This document shows positions 1 to 13,000 of a DNA stretch of 64,000 nt, in pieces. The translations under genes and the position numbers were made by a program. Numbering within the stretch: the stretch's first letter is position 1; each line of letters opens with the position of its first letter. This DNA is from Polytrichum commune. Taxonomy: Eukaryota; Streptophyta; Polytrichopsida; Polytrichales; Polytrichaceae. The stretch covers positions 14,696,001-14,760,000 of the forward strand of contig OX485806.1 of NCBI GenBank assembly GCA_950295325.1, read 5' to 3'. Under the pieces are notes generated by a model. That model saw only the letters and a program-made list of their open reading frames with translations. It had not been told where the DNA came from and searched no databases.

Positions 1-3000
1 GACCTAAGAACGGACACCAAAAAGACACGTGTTTAAAAGAGATTGGACTATGTGTTTGAAATTTGTTAACCATTCTATGCTCAATAATCAACATAATTGG
101 GGGGACCTATTTGATTATTCAATGAGAACGAGAGTCTTCGCTTCAAGAATGAATAAGATATTCATATGAGCTCCAAAAACGATGAGGAAGATGGCAATGG
201 TCACGGTTTGGATTTGCCGATTATCTCGCACCAAGTTCATGTTTCATATCCCACAGGAAGCAGATGCATCATCACACACACTATTTGTCAATTAGGTTAG
301 TTAACAGTCCAAATATTTAGCATGAAAACTATTCTATGGCATTAAAAGGAAAGATACATGTACTATAACCATAAGGCGACCTAACTCCACACACACACGC
401 ACACACAAGATTGATCTGCACCTTAAATGTTTTGGTGAAGTTACTCAATCAATCCTTCACCATAGCTTCATTTAGTCTAAAACAACAATTCATGAACGCC
501 TTCATCACCTCGGTCCCACTATTTAGAAGTTTTGTGTATGTACCATTTCCACCATCGGTAGGATCTACAATTGTCCTAGATATGGGTTATAGCAAACTGT
601 TTTAATTCATAACAATACCCAACGATGTGGGCCCTTGGAATACAATGGTTGGATGTTGGGAGCTTAGTTAGAATCTAAGTCTCCTTGCACAACTTTTTGA
701 GCATCCAACTGTTGTGTTCTGAGGGCCCATTAAACGAGCACTAAGTGTTGAGTAATGTTATGTGAGTTATCTTTTCCTATGTATGTATATTAATTTTTTC
801 TAAGATTTTTTGTTTCTTCACTAATAGCACTGGAGTGGCAACACCTATATAAGAAGTAGGGGTCACTGGCTTAAAAAGAGGAATTGAACTTGAAATTTCT
901 AATAAAATGTTATAATAATAATATTTTATTTTATTTTAAGTGACTTGAAGAAAGAGCTACACCTGCTAATTCTTATTAGTTATAAATGAGAATTGCTTAC
1001 CATGAGTACGACTTGAAACTTAGAAATGCTTAATCCATTGAAGTTTTTACTTGAGTTCTATGGGAGTTAGATATACACCTACAATTATTTGGCTAGGTAG
1101 AGCACACATGAAGTTTGGACTTGGACATTATCAAGCACTACGATTTGATGGATTATTATGACATTGGCTAGGAGTGTAGATGCAAATTGACATTCATTTG
1201 CAAATCCAAAGTTATAGTCTAATTTTTATGTAATATATGAAATGAACTAGACACACAATTGCACATTAATGAGATTAGGTCGTCATCTCTGACCTCCTTT
1301 GGACCAGTTTGAAAAGCAGAGACGAGCCAAAGACACCATAATCATCTATAATATGATATAATGTTTTTCTATGAAAGTTGGCTTAACTAGAATCTGTAAG
1401 GCGTTTAATCCCAAATGAAGAGAAAAAGATTGACGAACATGAGTTGTGAAGGTACATAAGAAGATACACCTATGAAGTCAACTCTACATTTTTACAAGAC
1501 AAACAACTTGACAACAACTTCATCATATTTAGAGATAATGAATCATGAGAACTTAAAAGATCTTATATTTTCTTCGTGAGTTGATTCAAGCAAAAGGAGT
1601 TTCATAACTATTCTTTATGCTTCGATCATGGACTCATCTATTGTTACATAATCTAGACTCATTGAGACATAATCTATTGCTCAAGCCCTAGACCCAAACT
1701 CTACTTGGAAGTTGCACTTCTTGAAAATTTTCATTATTTTTTGATAAAAATTTATGATTTCTAAGAAAGTAAATATAAAGTTGAGGGGGGGGGGGGGGGG
1801 TTGGATGGTGAGCCTTGCATAAAAAAAACTTATTACAGGTTCTAAAAATATTTTATGGAGGTCCAAAACTTTTTTGATTTGAATATATGAAAGAAAATCA
1901 AAGAATTATTTTAAGAAAAGAGGTCACCATCCATACCCCTTAGGTATTGAATTTCATTTTTGAAAATTACAAAGTTCTTACAATTTTAGTCTTAAAATTG
2001 CTTATAACGCGAAAGCAACTCCAAAATAATGGTTCTTAGAAATGGTTTAACAACCCAAACCAAGTTCTAAAGACGATTGCCCCTCTTTGAATCTACGGAG
2101 TATTTAATGGGCATTACCACTCATATTGATCTAGTTAAATCTCTTTAGTTTGGTGATCTCTTTTTAAATACTGTTGTATCTCTGCTTTTCATGCCATGGA
2201 ATTTTAATTGGTTCATGTCATGTGAATTTGTTCGACTGGCTAATATGAAGTTTTTGCTTCATGATTATTGTTGTAGATATGCAAGTCTTTCATTATAGCA
2301 TACATTAGTGAGTATGCTGAAGAACAAGACTTGTGGGTTCGAGGAAAAACGAGTATTTAAGTGCATTTGGACATACTCTCAAATTTGGACTTTTGGGTTG
2401 CCTCAATTCTATGGGCGGATCCATTGATATACTTCCAATATACGAAAATTTTGTGGAAGATATTTAGATCCTCACGGAAAACTTGAATGTTACAATAATA
2501 AATATGATTGGAAAAAATCAAGTATTTATTTTTTGACGTTAAATCTATATAATAATATGATAAGTAATCAAAATATAATCAAAGCTACTGCTATTATATT
2601 GTCCTAATCGACTTTGCATATTCTATTGTAAGATCCTACCATACAACTCTATTGGAGGATCCTACAATAAAATTCAACATGCCAATGTTAAAGACTTGGA
2701 CTTAGTCCAAATTTACTTAAATATCACTTGAAAGAAATAGGTTTTACAAAAAGTAGGAAACGGTTGGAGCTGAAAAACTAGTTAATGGCTTATCTTAGTT
2801 TGTTAGAAAAGGTTCTACACTTACACTCACTAATATGATGTTTGTAAACTGACATTTAAATATAACCATTGGTCTCAAAAATAATAAAAGATGTGCACTT
2901 TTGATGACAAAACATCAAACTAACAGCATCAAAAACAACAACACAACAACCACAACTTCAAATGTTTGCATTCCATGTTCGCCAACCACCATGTTTGTGT

Positions 3001-4650
3001 ATTTTTACGATCTAGTGTACATCATAGTGGCGGTTGGAATTGTCCAAAATTCATGCCTAAATCTAATCCAAACACAGAGGAATCCTAGTTTGCAGGAAGA
3101 CTCTTGATGGTGAAAGATAGTGGTTTGGCAATGCTGGTGATGGCCTCTTGCATTTCTTTGGTTACTCTCTCTCACCCTTCACCTCGTTACTTTTCCCAAT
3201 CGCCCCCTTCCGAGTCTGGTTTGGGATGTGGATGTGTCTCCGTGGTTGTAAATTCACATTCTTGGCAATGAAATCATTATTCAGTAGTGGAAAAAGGAAA
3301 AGAAACAAGAGGAAGAAAGGTTAATGAAGCTGATTACCCATCTTCAGATCTACTTGCAGGGGCGTTGACAACAATATTGAGAGGCTAGAGAAATCTTGTG
3401 TGTGGTTTGTGCTGTTGATTTCACAATGTGAGGTGACCTCCAGGAGATGGTGGACCTCGTGGAGAAAAATGATCGTGGATGTGATTCCTGGCCTTATACG
3501 TTGACTCAAAATTCCTGAAATTTTTTGTGCCCACAATATTCTTGAGTCTCAAACAGACCAGATGTTAGCTTGAACGCTGACGAGGAATTTCCCTCGGTTC
3601 AGCTCATCCTCAATGACAAACTTCGCAGATTCTGGTCTGTGTGACATGATACATCACCAATTCAGGAGATGATCGTTGATGCTTTTAGTTTGCTCTTGGA
3701 GGATACAAGTAGATTGATTCTGCGTGAAGTTCAATGTCCAAAGATCGTGTAGGTTGTCTCCTGCTAGTATCAAATTAGCGAGCAGGCTCTGGATCCAGAA
3801 CTCATTAATTTTTTTCATCTTTCAGAATTGGTCATGGCAATCAATACAGTTCCTGGATGGAATACAGTAAATGTGATGATCGATTGCACAGACAATGTGG
3901 TCTGATGTGATGGGTTTTTTTTCCATGTAGAGAAAAACCTGTGGCAAAGTATAACCGCTTGATTCTTGTCAAAGACTAGTATTCCATAGATGCTCAGAGG
4001 AATTCCACCACTACCAAGATCTCACAAACTGTCCATTTTGATGATATCTAAGGTTCCATATGAGATTTTCTTCTCACTCTGCTCCCAAATCAAATCGAGT
4101 GACAGCACTCGATTTGTATGCAGATATGTATATGGACATACACAACATTTTTCTTAGTTATTTGACGACCTGTGATGTTATAAGTACGGTAACGATGAGT
4201 TTGCAAGAACGAGCATTCAGTATACATCTATGTACGTTAATGGGCTGCAGTTCTAGTTCTCAAACTAGTATCACGAGTGCCCATCTAATATCCAGAAATT
4301 TTCAATCTATACCTCATTCTAGTTTAACCGAACATTTGCGCGACTGTGTTAAGTTTGAGCATGTGTAAAGACTTGAAATGATAATCTGTGTGATTCATCA
4401 CAATTGCTAACCGGACGATACAATTTATAATTTGTTCCAATGTCCAAAATGTGGAGTTCAAAATGCCCACCGTAGGGCCACATACATTGGCATGAATTGA
4501 AGGTGAAAAATCAAATGCGTAATAATCAAGGTTCATGGACCGTAACATAACCTATGAATGTGCCTATGTCATGGATAATTCATTAGAGCCAAATTCATAT
4601 GTTGTTGATGGTCACATTTCTCCACTTTAGTTTGTGGGAAAATTATAGAC
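1..4650. other. repeat-rich DNA without a supported gene
   Basis: I searched both strands for the missing transmembrane and kinase exons of the neighbouring SERK-like gene and did not find them. The stretch holds a 16-base G run at 1785-1800, a short inverted-repeat element at 608-762, and a piece of a dispersed repeat at 1-135 that is also seen near 6.1, 6.6 and 29.3 kb. The 3.1-4.0 kb part reads weakly as broken coding sequence on the plus strand, but I could not assign it to a family. ORFs here are short and look accidental. Confidence 0.5.
608..762. mobile_element. short foldback MITE, copy 1
   Basis: The left end (CATAACAATACCCAAC) and the right end are imperfect inverted repeats that continue inward for tens of bases through a GGATG/CATCC motif. 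The same hairpin, better preserved, lies at 32363-32518. There is no coding capacity. The target duplication is unclear and the superfamily unknown. Confidence 0.5.
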
Positions 4651-7600
4651 CTGAGGAAGGAGATGGAGCTTGTGCTCCATCTGGAGTTGGAGTTGGAGTT
4701 GGAGTTGGTGCTCCACAAGGAGATGAAGCTGGTGCTCCATATGGAGATGAAACTGGTGCTCCATATGGAGTTGAAGTTGGTGCTCCATATGGAGTTGAAG
4801 CTGGTGCTCCATATGGGGAGGGGCCTGGAAATGGGGCTTCACCAGGGCATTGTTTATTAAGAATTTCTCCACACAGGTTTTTGTTCCCAACAAAACTGCA
4901 CACATTTCCAATAACCTAAGCATTAGATCTTACCCGCACACTTTGAATTTTTGTCTTGAAAACATCATTAGACCATTGAAAAGAGAGTAATCTTGACATC
5001 ACATTCGAGCTATCCTCTCACTCAACATGACTTTTGATGGGACACTACATGCATATCAATCCTAGTTTACTGACACGAGTCACTAGGAAAATAGTCTTAC
5101 GTCATGGGAGAATCTGTAGATCCACCATAATGATAGATTTGCATATTTCTTAGAACTATTGCCGAGGACTCATATGCTAGTAGTGAGATTGTGGGAATTG
5201 GTTGATTACCACACAAGGATTTCCTTGTTCGGTAAGTTTTTAGGTGCATGCTTGGAGTGAGTCCGAAGCACTACCATTACATGTGTCCTAGGAAATCAAC
5301 TTGCATCGATGAGAGAAGTATGCCAATCTACTAGTATGATAAATTTGCAAATTTTTTAGTGACGCAATTCAATTGTGCACGACTTGTGTGCATGTAGTAC
5401 AAGTTTGAACAACATGTAAAGAGATGCTAGAATGATTCTAACTGAGTATCAATGAACCGAAATAAGTTGCTCTTTGTTCAAATTCAAACACTACCTCCAT
5501 GCATGCACCAACAAGCGAAAAGAAGTTATGGATATTCCATGGAAATCAACCAATATAAATTACAGAAGAGCAAAACCGACGAAAAGTCCCAGTATGTGAA
5601 AGAAACATTAGTTAGGTCGAGGTGTCCAAAGACATTATACTTTCTGAGCACTTCCTGATTGACCACAGATCCGGCAAACCCAGATTATAGAAGTACTTGA
5701 AACCTCAAATCAGTTCCTTTTCATAACACAAGAGGGTATCTTGACTTTAAATATTCCTATATCCCATATCCCTTAACACAGTTTCGAGATATAACTGCAA
5801 GTAAGGACCTTGCCCAACTGTAGGTTGAACGTTTTCAGAATTTAATAAATAAATAAATCAGTAGTTAGCTAATGAAATTGTACCTGGAAGCATTAAACAG
5901 CGAAAAGGAGCCGTTGGATGGCACTTCTCCTACTAAATCATTGTATGAGAGATCACTGCAAAAATTTGATAGCACAACTGGTCTTAGCAATATGCTTCCC
6001 AGTCCTATAGATCCATCTTAGGTTATGTGGACCTTATGTGGCCACACTTCTTAATCAGACACCTATATTTGAGTGGTATATGGCAAAGTTTGTAGTTAAG
6101 ATGGACACGAAAAGGATGTGTTATGATTAGATTGGTCCATGCGTTCAAAATTTGATAACCATTCTAGGTTCGATATCGAACATCATAACGGGAGGGGTCT
6201 CTGTGGTCACTTAAAAAGAAAGAGAACCTTCACTTTGACCTCCTATAACTTTTACATCTCATGAACTTCAAGTCTTAAATGTTCACACAGTGGATAACAC
6301 AACTAATCTCAACAATATGCTGCCTAGTCTAATTCAAATAAGGCATGTGGACCTTTGTGTGGTCACTCTTCATAATTGGACCACTACACGCATATGAGTC
6401 TTGGTCAATTGACCTGCCTAATTGAGAAATTGTGACCCTACGTAACTAGAAAATTTGCAAATCTATCACCGTGGTAGATTTGCATATCTCTCTCACTAAC
6501 GCAGGACGCTTGCCCGTGACTTGTGTGCTAGTAGTGGACATTTCTACTTGAGTGGCATATGGCAAGGCTTGTTGTGAAGAGCAAGCACCAAAACGGCACA
6601 TGTCACAAGAATGAACTACGTGTTGAAAAAATATAGATACCATTCTAAGTTCAATTATTTAGGACACAATTGGGAGGGCCCACTTGATCACTTGAGGAGA
6701 AATAGGAATCTACGCTTTGACTTGATACAACCTTTGCATCTCAAATCCGATTATGATGAAACTTGACATGACAATATGCGTGGTGTATGGTGAGTGCTAG
6801 CTGAATGAGACAATGCTTGAGGAGAGGAAATTGTTGGACCCACTTACAGAGTTTCGAGCGTGACTATGTTGGTGAGTTCATCAGGAATAATTCCAGTTAG
6901 ACTGTTGTTGTTTAAGCGACTACCACAAACACCAACAAAGTCAGTGTATCATGATGAACGTGATCATATGCAAATGTGTGAAGTATAAGCACTCAATCTC
7001 TGACCGAGAACATTCATCATAATTGAAATTAGAGTGGATGGCTTCAAAGTATCAACAAACAACATTTGAATGCACGGTATGCTAATGACAAAATTAAAAA
7101 TCAAAAAGTCATTCAGAAAGGTAGGATATGTACAGAAAACGTAGATTTCGGAGAGAGCCAAGACTATGTGGGATGACTCCGGTCAATTTATTTTGGTAAA
7201 GATCAAGACTGATAAGTTTTGTGAGGTTTCCCAGCTCCACAGGTATGACACCAGAAATATTGTTGCTATACATTTCCCTGCACAATTACATAACCAATTG
7301 CTCATCCAAGAGCAGAATGGTTGTCAGATTTCGTCGCCATTTTTCATGCACGGAAGAATGATGTCATCTGTAATTCTTGTATTCAATCCATGAGTTAATC
7401 TGTTGTGATTGGTAACCAGCTCAAGTCGGTGAATCCTTCTCCTCTCGTCGGTTATCTAGTTCATTTTTAGGACTTCAGTTTGCTAACCATTTTGCGTAAA
7501 CAAATAGCCTAGGCACGCTACATTGTTTTGACTAATTAGTGTTGGTTACCATTTGGAATTTTGTGTTGCTATAACTTTTTATTGAGAGTATCATTTTTTA

Positions 7601-10042
7601 CCCAAAGAAAATGAGTAGTTAGTATGCACACCAAGGAGTATGATATAATTTAGTTGGTAAGAAATGATAATGTCAGTAAAAAGTTGTAGCAGCACGTCAC
7701 TCCGAATGGTAACCCATACTATTTAGACAACAGTGTAACATATTTATGGTCAGCAGGAACCCAAGTAAACTAAATTCGCCCTTGATGCGTTTGGGAACCA
7801 ATTCATTATTCTTGCTGCAATGGCTTTTGATTCTTCATCTGGGGGGACTCTATAAGGAGCTTAACAATGTTATTTTTTTTAAAGATATGTCATCTAATAC
7901 ATAGAAAATAGACACCATAAATAGTTTCAGATGGCCCCACATTTCCTGAAGCTAGTCATGACGACATGCCAAAACATCACACTCACCACATAACAGAGCC
8001 CCAAATTCAACACTGATCTCACATTGATTCAATCACGTACATCACACTACATCATCAAGTCAACGCCTACCAAACGTACTGAGGTTTGCAGTTCCAATCT
8101 TTTGTTTCTATAATTTATAGTTGCAACCTAAAAGGTTTGATTCTGCGTTGAATCGATTGTTGAATTAGCACCATGATGTTGTTAAGCTTGCTTACAGGTA
8201 TTGCAGGTTCGTGAGGTTCTCAAGCTGCGGCACTAGTTGTCCTGCCAAACCGGCATTCCCAAGATCTCTGCAAATTTTCCATCACGAGTCATGGAAAACA
8301 TACATGTTTAAAGTGGCCTTTTCCAATACCCAGAAATCCTAAACAACATTGTTGGAGATTTCCAGTCAAGGTCATAATCAGAAAGAAGCGAATCACAATA
8401 TGATAGTAAAAACTGGTACTACACATTTGGGCAAATTGTACAAGTTGGTGTTCTTGAGCAATAGGGGCTCCCAATGTGTGGGAAAAAAGACATAAAAAAA
8501 GTATTGGTCGTCGGTTCATTTGAACATTTGGGCAACGGGAGCAAGCGCCAGCGTTAATATTTCACATTTCCAAATGCATTAGCATAGAATTACAGATTAC
8601 AGCTAACTCATACAGTGGAGAAATATGTAAACTTTACATGACCTGCTCACAACGAAAACCAAATCTCAAAGTTTTAAAAGAAAAGGAAAAGAAAAAAGGA
8701 AAGCAAGACTTACACTCGGATGACACTATTTTGAGAATTGCAAGTAACATGGAACCATGTGCAGGGATTGACGAGTGTGGGATCCCAGCTTTGCAGCACA
8801 TTGTTTGGATCTGTTAACGATTGCCGCAAAGCATTCAGAGCATCACCTGATAATAACCAAAAATTAAGCATCCTCGGTTAATGTCTCCTTTACGAGGCCG
8901 ATCAGACCCTAAAAAATCATCAGCTACATAGGATCTTGTCACAAAAGTGCTTCAACAATCTTGTTTACTAAATGAAAATTGATGGGCAAGTACGTTAGAC
9001 TCGATTGAGCGTTAACTACTGCAACAGAACTTCGGAGTTTTCTGAATCTACAGTCAACTAGAATGAACCAAGCTTGTGACAAAAGAACACTTTAGTGCAC
9101 TAGTTGCGAACTGATCGACACATACACGAGACTCAATCGAGCGTTGCTTCAAACCTCCCGAGTTTCCCCATACCCTCAAGTAGAATTTAGCAAGCTCGTG
9201 ACGGGAAAAAGAACACTTCTGCTTACTCAATGCGTATTGATGGGCATAATACATTACACCAGATCGAGCATTTCTGCCCCAGACATTCCGAGTTTCCCAA
9301 TACTCTCAGACGAGAATTAGTCAAGCTCGTAACCAAAAAACACTTTTTCTTACTAAATGCGAATTGATGGACACATATACCAGATTTTACCAGATTTGAT
9401 CGAGCACTGATCGCTTCAACAGACCTTCCTAGTTTCCCAACACCCTCAAGTGGAATTAACCAAGCCTGTGACAAAAGAGCAATTTTGCATCCTAAACGCA
9501 ATTTGATGGACAAATACATTAGAGTAGCTCAAACATCAATTCATTGCTGCAACAGAACACCTTCCGAATTTCCCGTTTCGCTCAACTAGAAGTAATCAAG
9601 CTTATGACCAAAAACTCTGTTTCTGACTTAATGCAAAAGGAAGGACAAATACAGTAGACTTGATCGAGTTTAAATTACTTCAACAGACCTTCAGAACTTC
9701 CCAACACCCTCAAGTAGAAAAATAGCCAGCTTGGTACAAAAGAGCACTTTTGCCCACTCAATGTGAATTGGTGGACAAATATACTACACTCGATCGATCG
9801 AGCAGTACTTACTGCTACAGATCGTCACCAATGCTCTCAACTAGAAATCAACCAATCTTGTGACAGAAGAAGAACACTATTGCTTATTACTTGCGAATTG
9901 ATGGACAAATACATTAGACTCGCTCGAGCGTCAGATCACCTTCGGTGTTTCCCCATACGAGGATGGGCGAAAGGATGAGAAGGAGCAGAATTTGAATCTG
10001 CGACCACCCATGGCGATTAGCGGAGATCTCGACTGATATCAT
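4651..10042 (-). CDS. SERK-like LRR receptor kinase, ectodomain exons 1-7 (kinase exons not found)
   Basis: Seven spliced exons read on the minus strand: 10042-9940, 8846-8714, 8267-8196, 7277-7134, 6919-6848, 5955-5884 and 4895-4651. Each internal junction has AG/GT borders and the frame is kept throughout (841 nt). Exon 1 encodes a signal peptide with an [12 protein letters not shown] core. Exon 2 (133 nt) encodes the LRR N-terminal cap, including the [17 protein letters not shown] stretch typical of SERKs. Exons 3-6 (72, 144, 72 and 72 nt) encode five LRRs, for example [14 protein letters not shown], ending in NGSFSLF. Exon 7 encodes NKNLCG, a CPG motif and a Pro-rich hinge. Sizes and phases match the SERK family, whose members are plasma-membrane co-receptors. 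Transmembrane and kinase exons should follow below 4651 but were not seen, so the gene may continue past the left edge, have long introns, or be truncated. The start ATG at 10042-10040 was chosen because it opens the frame of the signal peptide. Confidence 0.88.
4662..4815 (-). repeat. 24-bp minisatellite encoding the Pro-rich hinge of the SERK-like protein
   Basis: Imperfect 24-bp units (core TGGTGCTCCATATGGAG on the plus strand) lie inside exon 7. On the minus strand they encode 8-residue repeats of the form S/T-x-P-Y-G-A-P-x, followed by a Thr-Pro run. In SERKs this position is the SPP hinge between the LRRs and the membrane, so the repeat lengthens an extracellular linker. Length variation between individuals is likely. 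Confidence 0.8.
5050..5175. mobile_element. small foldback MITE (CATATGAGTC family), intronic copy
   Basis: A hairpin element whose ends resemble CATATGAGTCCTAGGCAA and whose centre carries a palindromic motif near TAGATTTGCA. It lies in the SERK-like intron between exons 6 and 7. Related copies are at 6391-6533, 27741-27838 and 32525-32660. Ends are approximate and no target duplication was resolved. Confidence 0.5.
6049..6300 (+). repeat. dispersed repeat family D, copy in SERK-like intron
   Basis: This begins near ATTTGAGTGGTATATGGCAA and continues through a GGTTCG...GGGAGGG...GAGAACCTTCACTTTGAC pattern. Diverged copies occur at 1-135, 6541-6760 and 29290-29480 in the same orientation, and at 26749-27380, 60180-60520 and 63880-64000 inverted. 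It looks like a non-coding interspersed repeat of unknown class. Confidence 0.55.
6391..6533. mobile_element. small foldback MITE (CATATGAGTC family)
   Basis: Starts with CATATGAGTCTTGG and ends near ACTTGTGTGCTAGTAG, with an inner near-palindrome AAATCTATCACCGTGGTAGATTT. It is related to the copies at 5050-5175, 27741-27838 and 32525-32660 and lies in the intron between exons 5 and 6 of the SERK-like gene. Confidence 0.5.
7532..7727. mobile_element. MITE with GGTTACCATT inverted ends, copy 1
   Basis: The left arm CTAATTAGTGTTGGTTACC and the right arm, when inverted, give CTAAATAGTATGGGTTACC, and pairing continues inward to a GCTATAACTTTTT motif. A second copy lies at 28739-28925. The element is about 190 bp and non-coding. 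TA dinucleotides border the core repeats, which could mean a Tc1/mariner-like origin, but the ends are not certain. It sits in the intron between exons 3 and 4 of the SERK-like gene. Confidence 0.65.
8940..9935. repeat. array of about eight ~130-bp tandem repeats in intron 1 of the SERK-like gene
   Basis: A unit containing GCGAATTGATGGACAAATAC, a GATCGAGC motif, a TTCCGAGTTTCCC motif and CCCTCAAGTAGAA recurs roughly every 122-143 bp (GATCGAGC-like landmarks near 8999, 9131, 9253, 9396, 9525, 9659, 9788 and 9918). Units are 75-85 percent alike by eye. The array fills nearly all of intron 1. Confidence 0.8.
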
Positions 10043-13000
10043 CACCATCACAATCTACGTCTCCTGATGCGCAAATGGGATTGATCAACGACAAGAATAC
10101 CTGCGCCTCAACAAATTCTACACTATCAGCTCAAATTCCTTCAAAGGACCCACACTTAAAATCGAATACTTCGCAAAGGTCCGGGAGCTCACTGGCAACA
10201 ATTTATGCCCCTCTGCGCTTTGAGTTTCAGAGGAGTGGGCATCATTAAAGTGTGTACTTGGCGCCGGGCACCATGCGCAGTCGCCGAGTCTCGCTCGAAC
10301 ATGGCTTTAATTCAAACCCCATTCAAACACCACAATTCAAATTTGGGGGTAGAATAGTTCAATAGATCACTATACCGACATTCCTAATGTCATTCAAAGG
10401 AAGACTTTGAAGGCTCATTAGGAAATCATTGGCTGGGAAAGATAACCACAAAGTCAATGCTGAACACCCGCCCAAGTTTTAACACTTAGTCAACCACTTT
10501 GTGCTCACGTATATGACGATTGAAGACAAAGACATATATATATATATATATATATATATGCTCTTTGATGAAATTCATCATACATTGAGTTTTTTCTCAA
10601 CGTTCTTTTTATGGAATTGGACTCTTTAATTGCTACCAAACTTGATTATGTGATCCTACGCAACTTCACTGAGATTTTCAAGTTTGACTTTGACTTTAGG
10701 ACCAACGCTCCTATTTGATTGGTAACTTCTTTTTCTTTTGCTTTTTGCCTTTCACTATGACGAACGACATCAAAGTTACCTTTTAAATGACGGGTTGAGG
10801 AAATCTTAATCTTTCACTTGAAATTGAAGATCAAATTATATTTTTTCAAATATAAATCCTGAGAAGTTTGAACTTGTTACAATATTTAGTCCAAACTAAG
10901 AACTCTCCAATTTGTCATGTTGTGCCATAACTCAAATTCTGCCCTCCGATCCATATTCTCCACCTTTATCCCACATAATAATACTCGCATCTAACCGTCC
11001 TAAGTGTCCAATTTCAATGAAGCTCACAAGTGGCTCTTGGTAGCATTTTTGTTTTGAAAACTCCTTTTACAAATTGCAATAGGAATGACAAGTATTTTTT
11101 TGCTAGTGTTTCATGAGATGTGACCAATTGGTATACCACTCATTGATACCCCCACAAAATTGCCCTGCCTCAAAGTTTCTACAAACTCGAGCAACTCAAC
11201 TTCACTTGCATTACTTTCAACTGCCGTCAATCCAAATTGTATGATCAATCTCTCCAACCATTGCTTTGACATAATTGTATAAACTTCTTCATCGCTTGGA
11301 TAATACTTTGGACTAAAAAAATTCGATGCATTGAAAACAATTTAATCAAGAAACCTTTCTCAAAACTCAAGTACAACAGGAAATCAAGTGCTATGTTTCA
11401 CTCCACTTCCCAAGTCTTGTGCGACCAAGAGTCAATACCTCCCATCCCAATCGACAATACAATAGTATCAACATTACCTACTAGGTACCAATTTTGTCAG
11501 AATTGCGTGTCCCATTTAGCAATTGGTTTGCATGTGACCATGCCTCAAAGTGTCTACAAACTCAAGCAACTTAGGTTTACTTGCATTACTTTCAATTGCC
11601 GTCAATCCAAATTGTATGATCAATCTCTCCAATCATTGCTATGACATAATTGTACGAACGTCTTCATCACTTGGATAATACTTTGGACTAAAAAGTTTTG
11701 ATGCGTTGAAAACAGGTAAATGAAGAAACCTTTCTCAAAACTCAAGTACAACAAGAAATCAAGTGCTATGATCCACTCTGCCTCCCAAGTCTCGCGCAAC
11801 CAAGAGTCAATACTTCTAACCCAGTCAACAGTACAATAGCATCAGCACTACCTACTGGGTACGAATTTTGTCAGAATTTTGTCAGAATTGTGTGTCCCAT
11901 TTGGAAATTCGTTTGCATATGACCATGTTGAAATCCTTGACACAAAATCTGGCCTGAATTATTGCCTTCAGTACATAGAATACACTTAGACATGCGCGTT
12001 AACCGTAATAAAATGTGATGTGCAGCAGTGAGTGTTCAAAATCCAATTGCATACTGGTGTATTCGATCTCCCCTTGCAGCCCTTTTCTTTGGCCTCAGGA
12101 AGCCTGAAAACTCCCAAAACTATCTCAGAGCAACAACATCCCCTTGATCATGAATGAGTGCCACACGATGACAATCGCAGCTCTCATCTTCGTCAGAAAT
12201 GTGGAGGGAGCTACAATTTGATTTTGCATGCCATCACATGTGTCCTCCTAAAACTCACGCTACGTCACTGCGTCCTTCTTCCTCTTTGCGGACGAAGTAA
12301 CCAGTTCATTCACCACAAATTAGGGTTAATTGCCATCTAGCTAGAAGCTTCACGAGCTCATGTGTAATCGCCAAGCCTGGCCTCCTTGAATGTGCAATTA
12401 CTCCGCACCATCCTCGTGAATCACCAGGATCTTTTGTGAGAGGCATCCTCGTCAACTTGCAATTTCTTGAATGCACTATGCAACTTCTTCAATGCAGGCT
12501 TCTTGCCTCTGGTCGCTTCACCTCTTACACTCCCAACCGCATTTCCGAAATCCCTACAATCAGTTGTTGGGCACCAGTGTTATGTTGAGGGAATGCTTGT
12601 ATAAATGCTTGTATTTCTCAGCTTCTCTCACCTGTGCACAATACATGATGTTGTTCGATGCGTATCCAATTCACATGTTCTTTATTCTCATGTTCTTCCG
12701 TGCAGCGAGGTTTTCATCTGGTGGTCTTGGGCTTTGGGTTTTGCGGTGGAAGTGAAAACCAAGCAAATCCCTTTGTTTTACTACCAATCTCTTCGTGACG
12801 CCAAGGGTGCGCAACCTCAATGCCCAACCGACTAATGAAACCTATGAAACCTAAACGATGCGTGTGCCTGACTATGAAATAAAAACCTCATATATATAGG
12901 ATATTTAATGAGAAAATCAAATGTATACGTACTCTCATTAGGTTAGAAAATGGACTCATGCATTTATATTAAGCTTTTCATATTAAAGTGATAAACGCTT

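Noticed and set aside
4599-4919. Plus-strand Gly/Ala-rich ORF over the minisatellite
   Set aside because: It is the antisense shadow of SERK-like exon 7. The minus-strand reading has splice sites and family landmarks.
5655-5720. Candidate last SERK-like exon ending in a short stop after exon 6
   Set aside because: The splice acceptor is poor, and the exon at 4651-4895 fits the phase and the family sequence much better.
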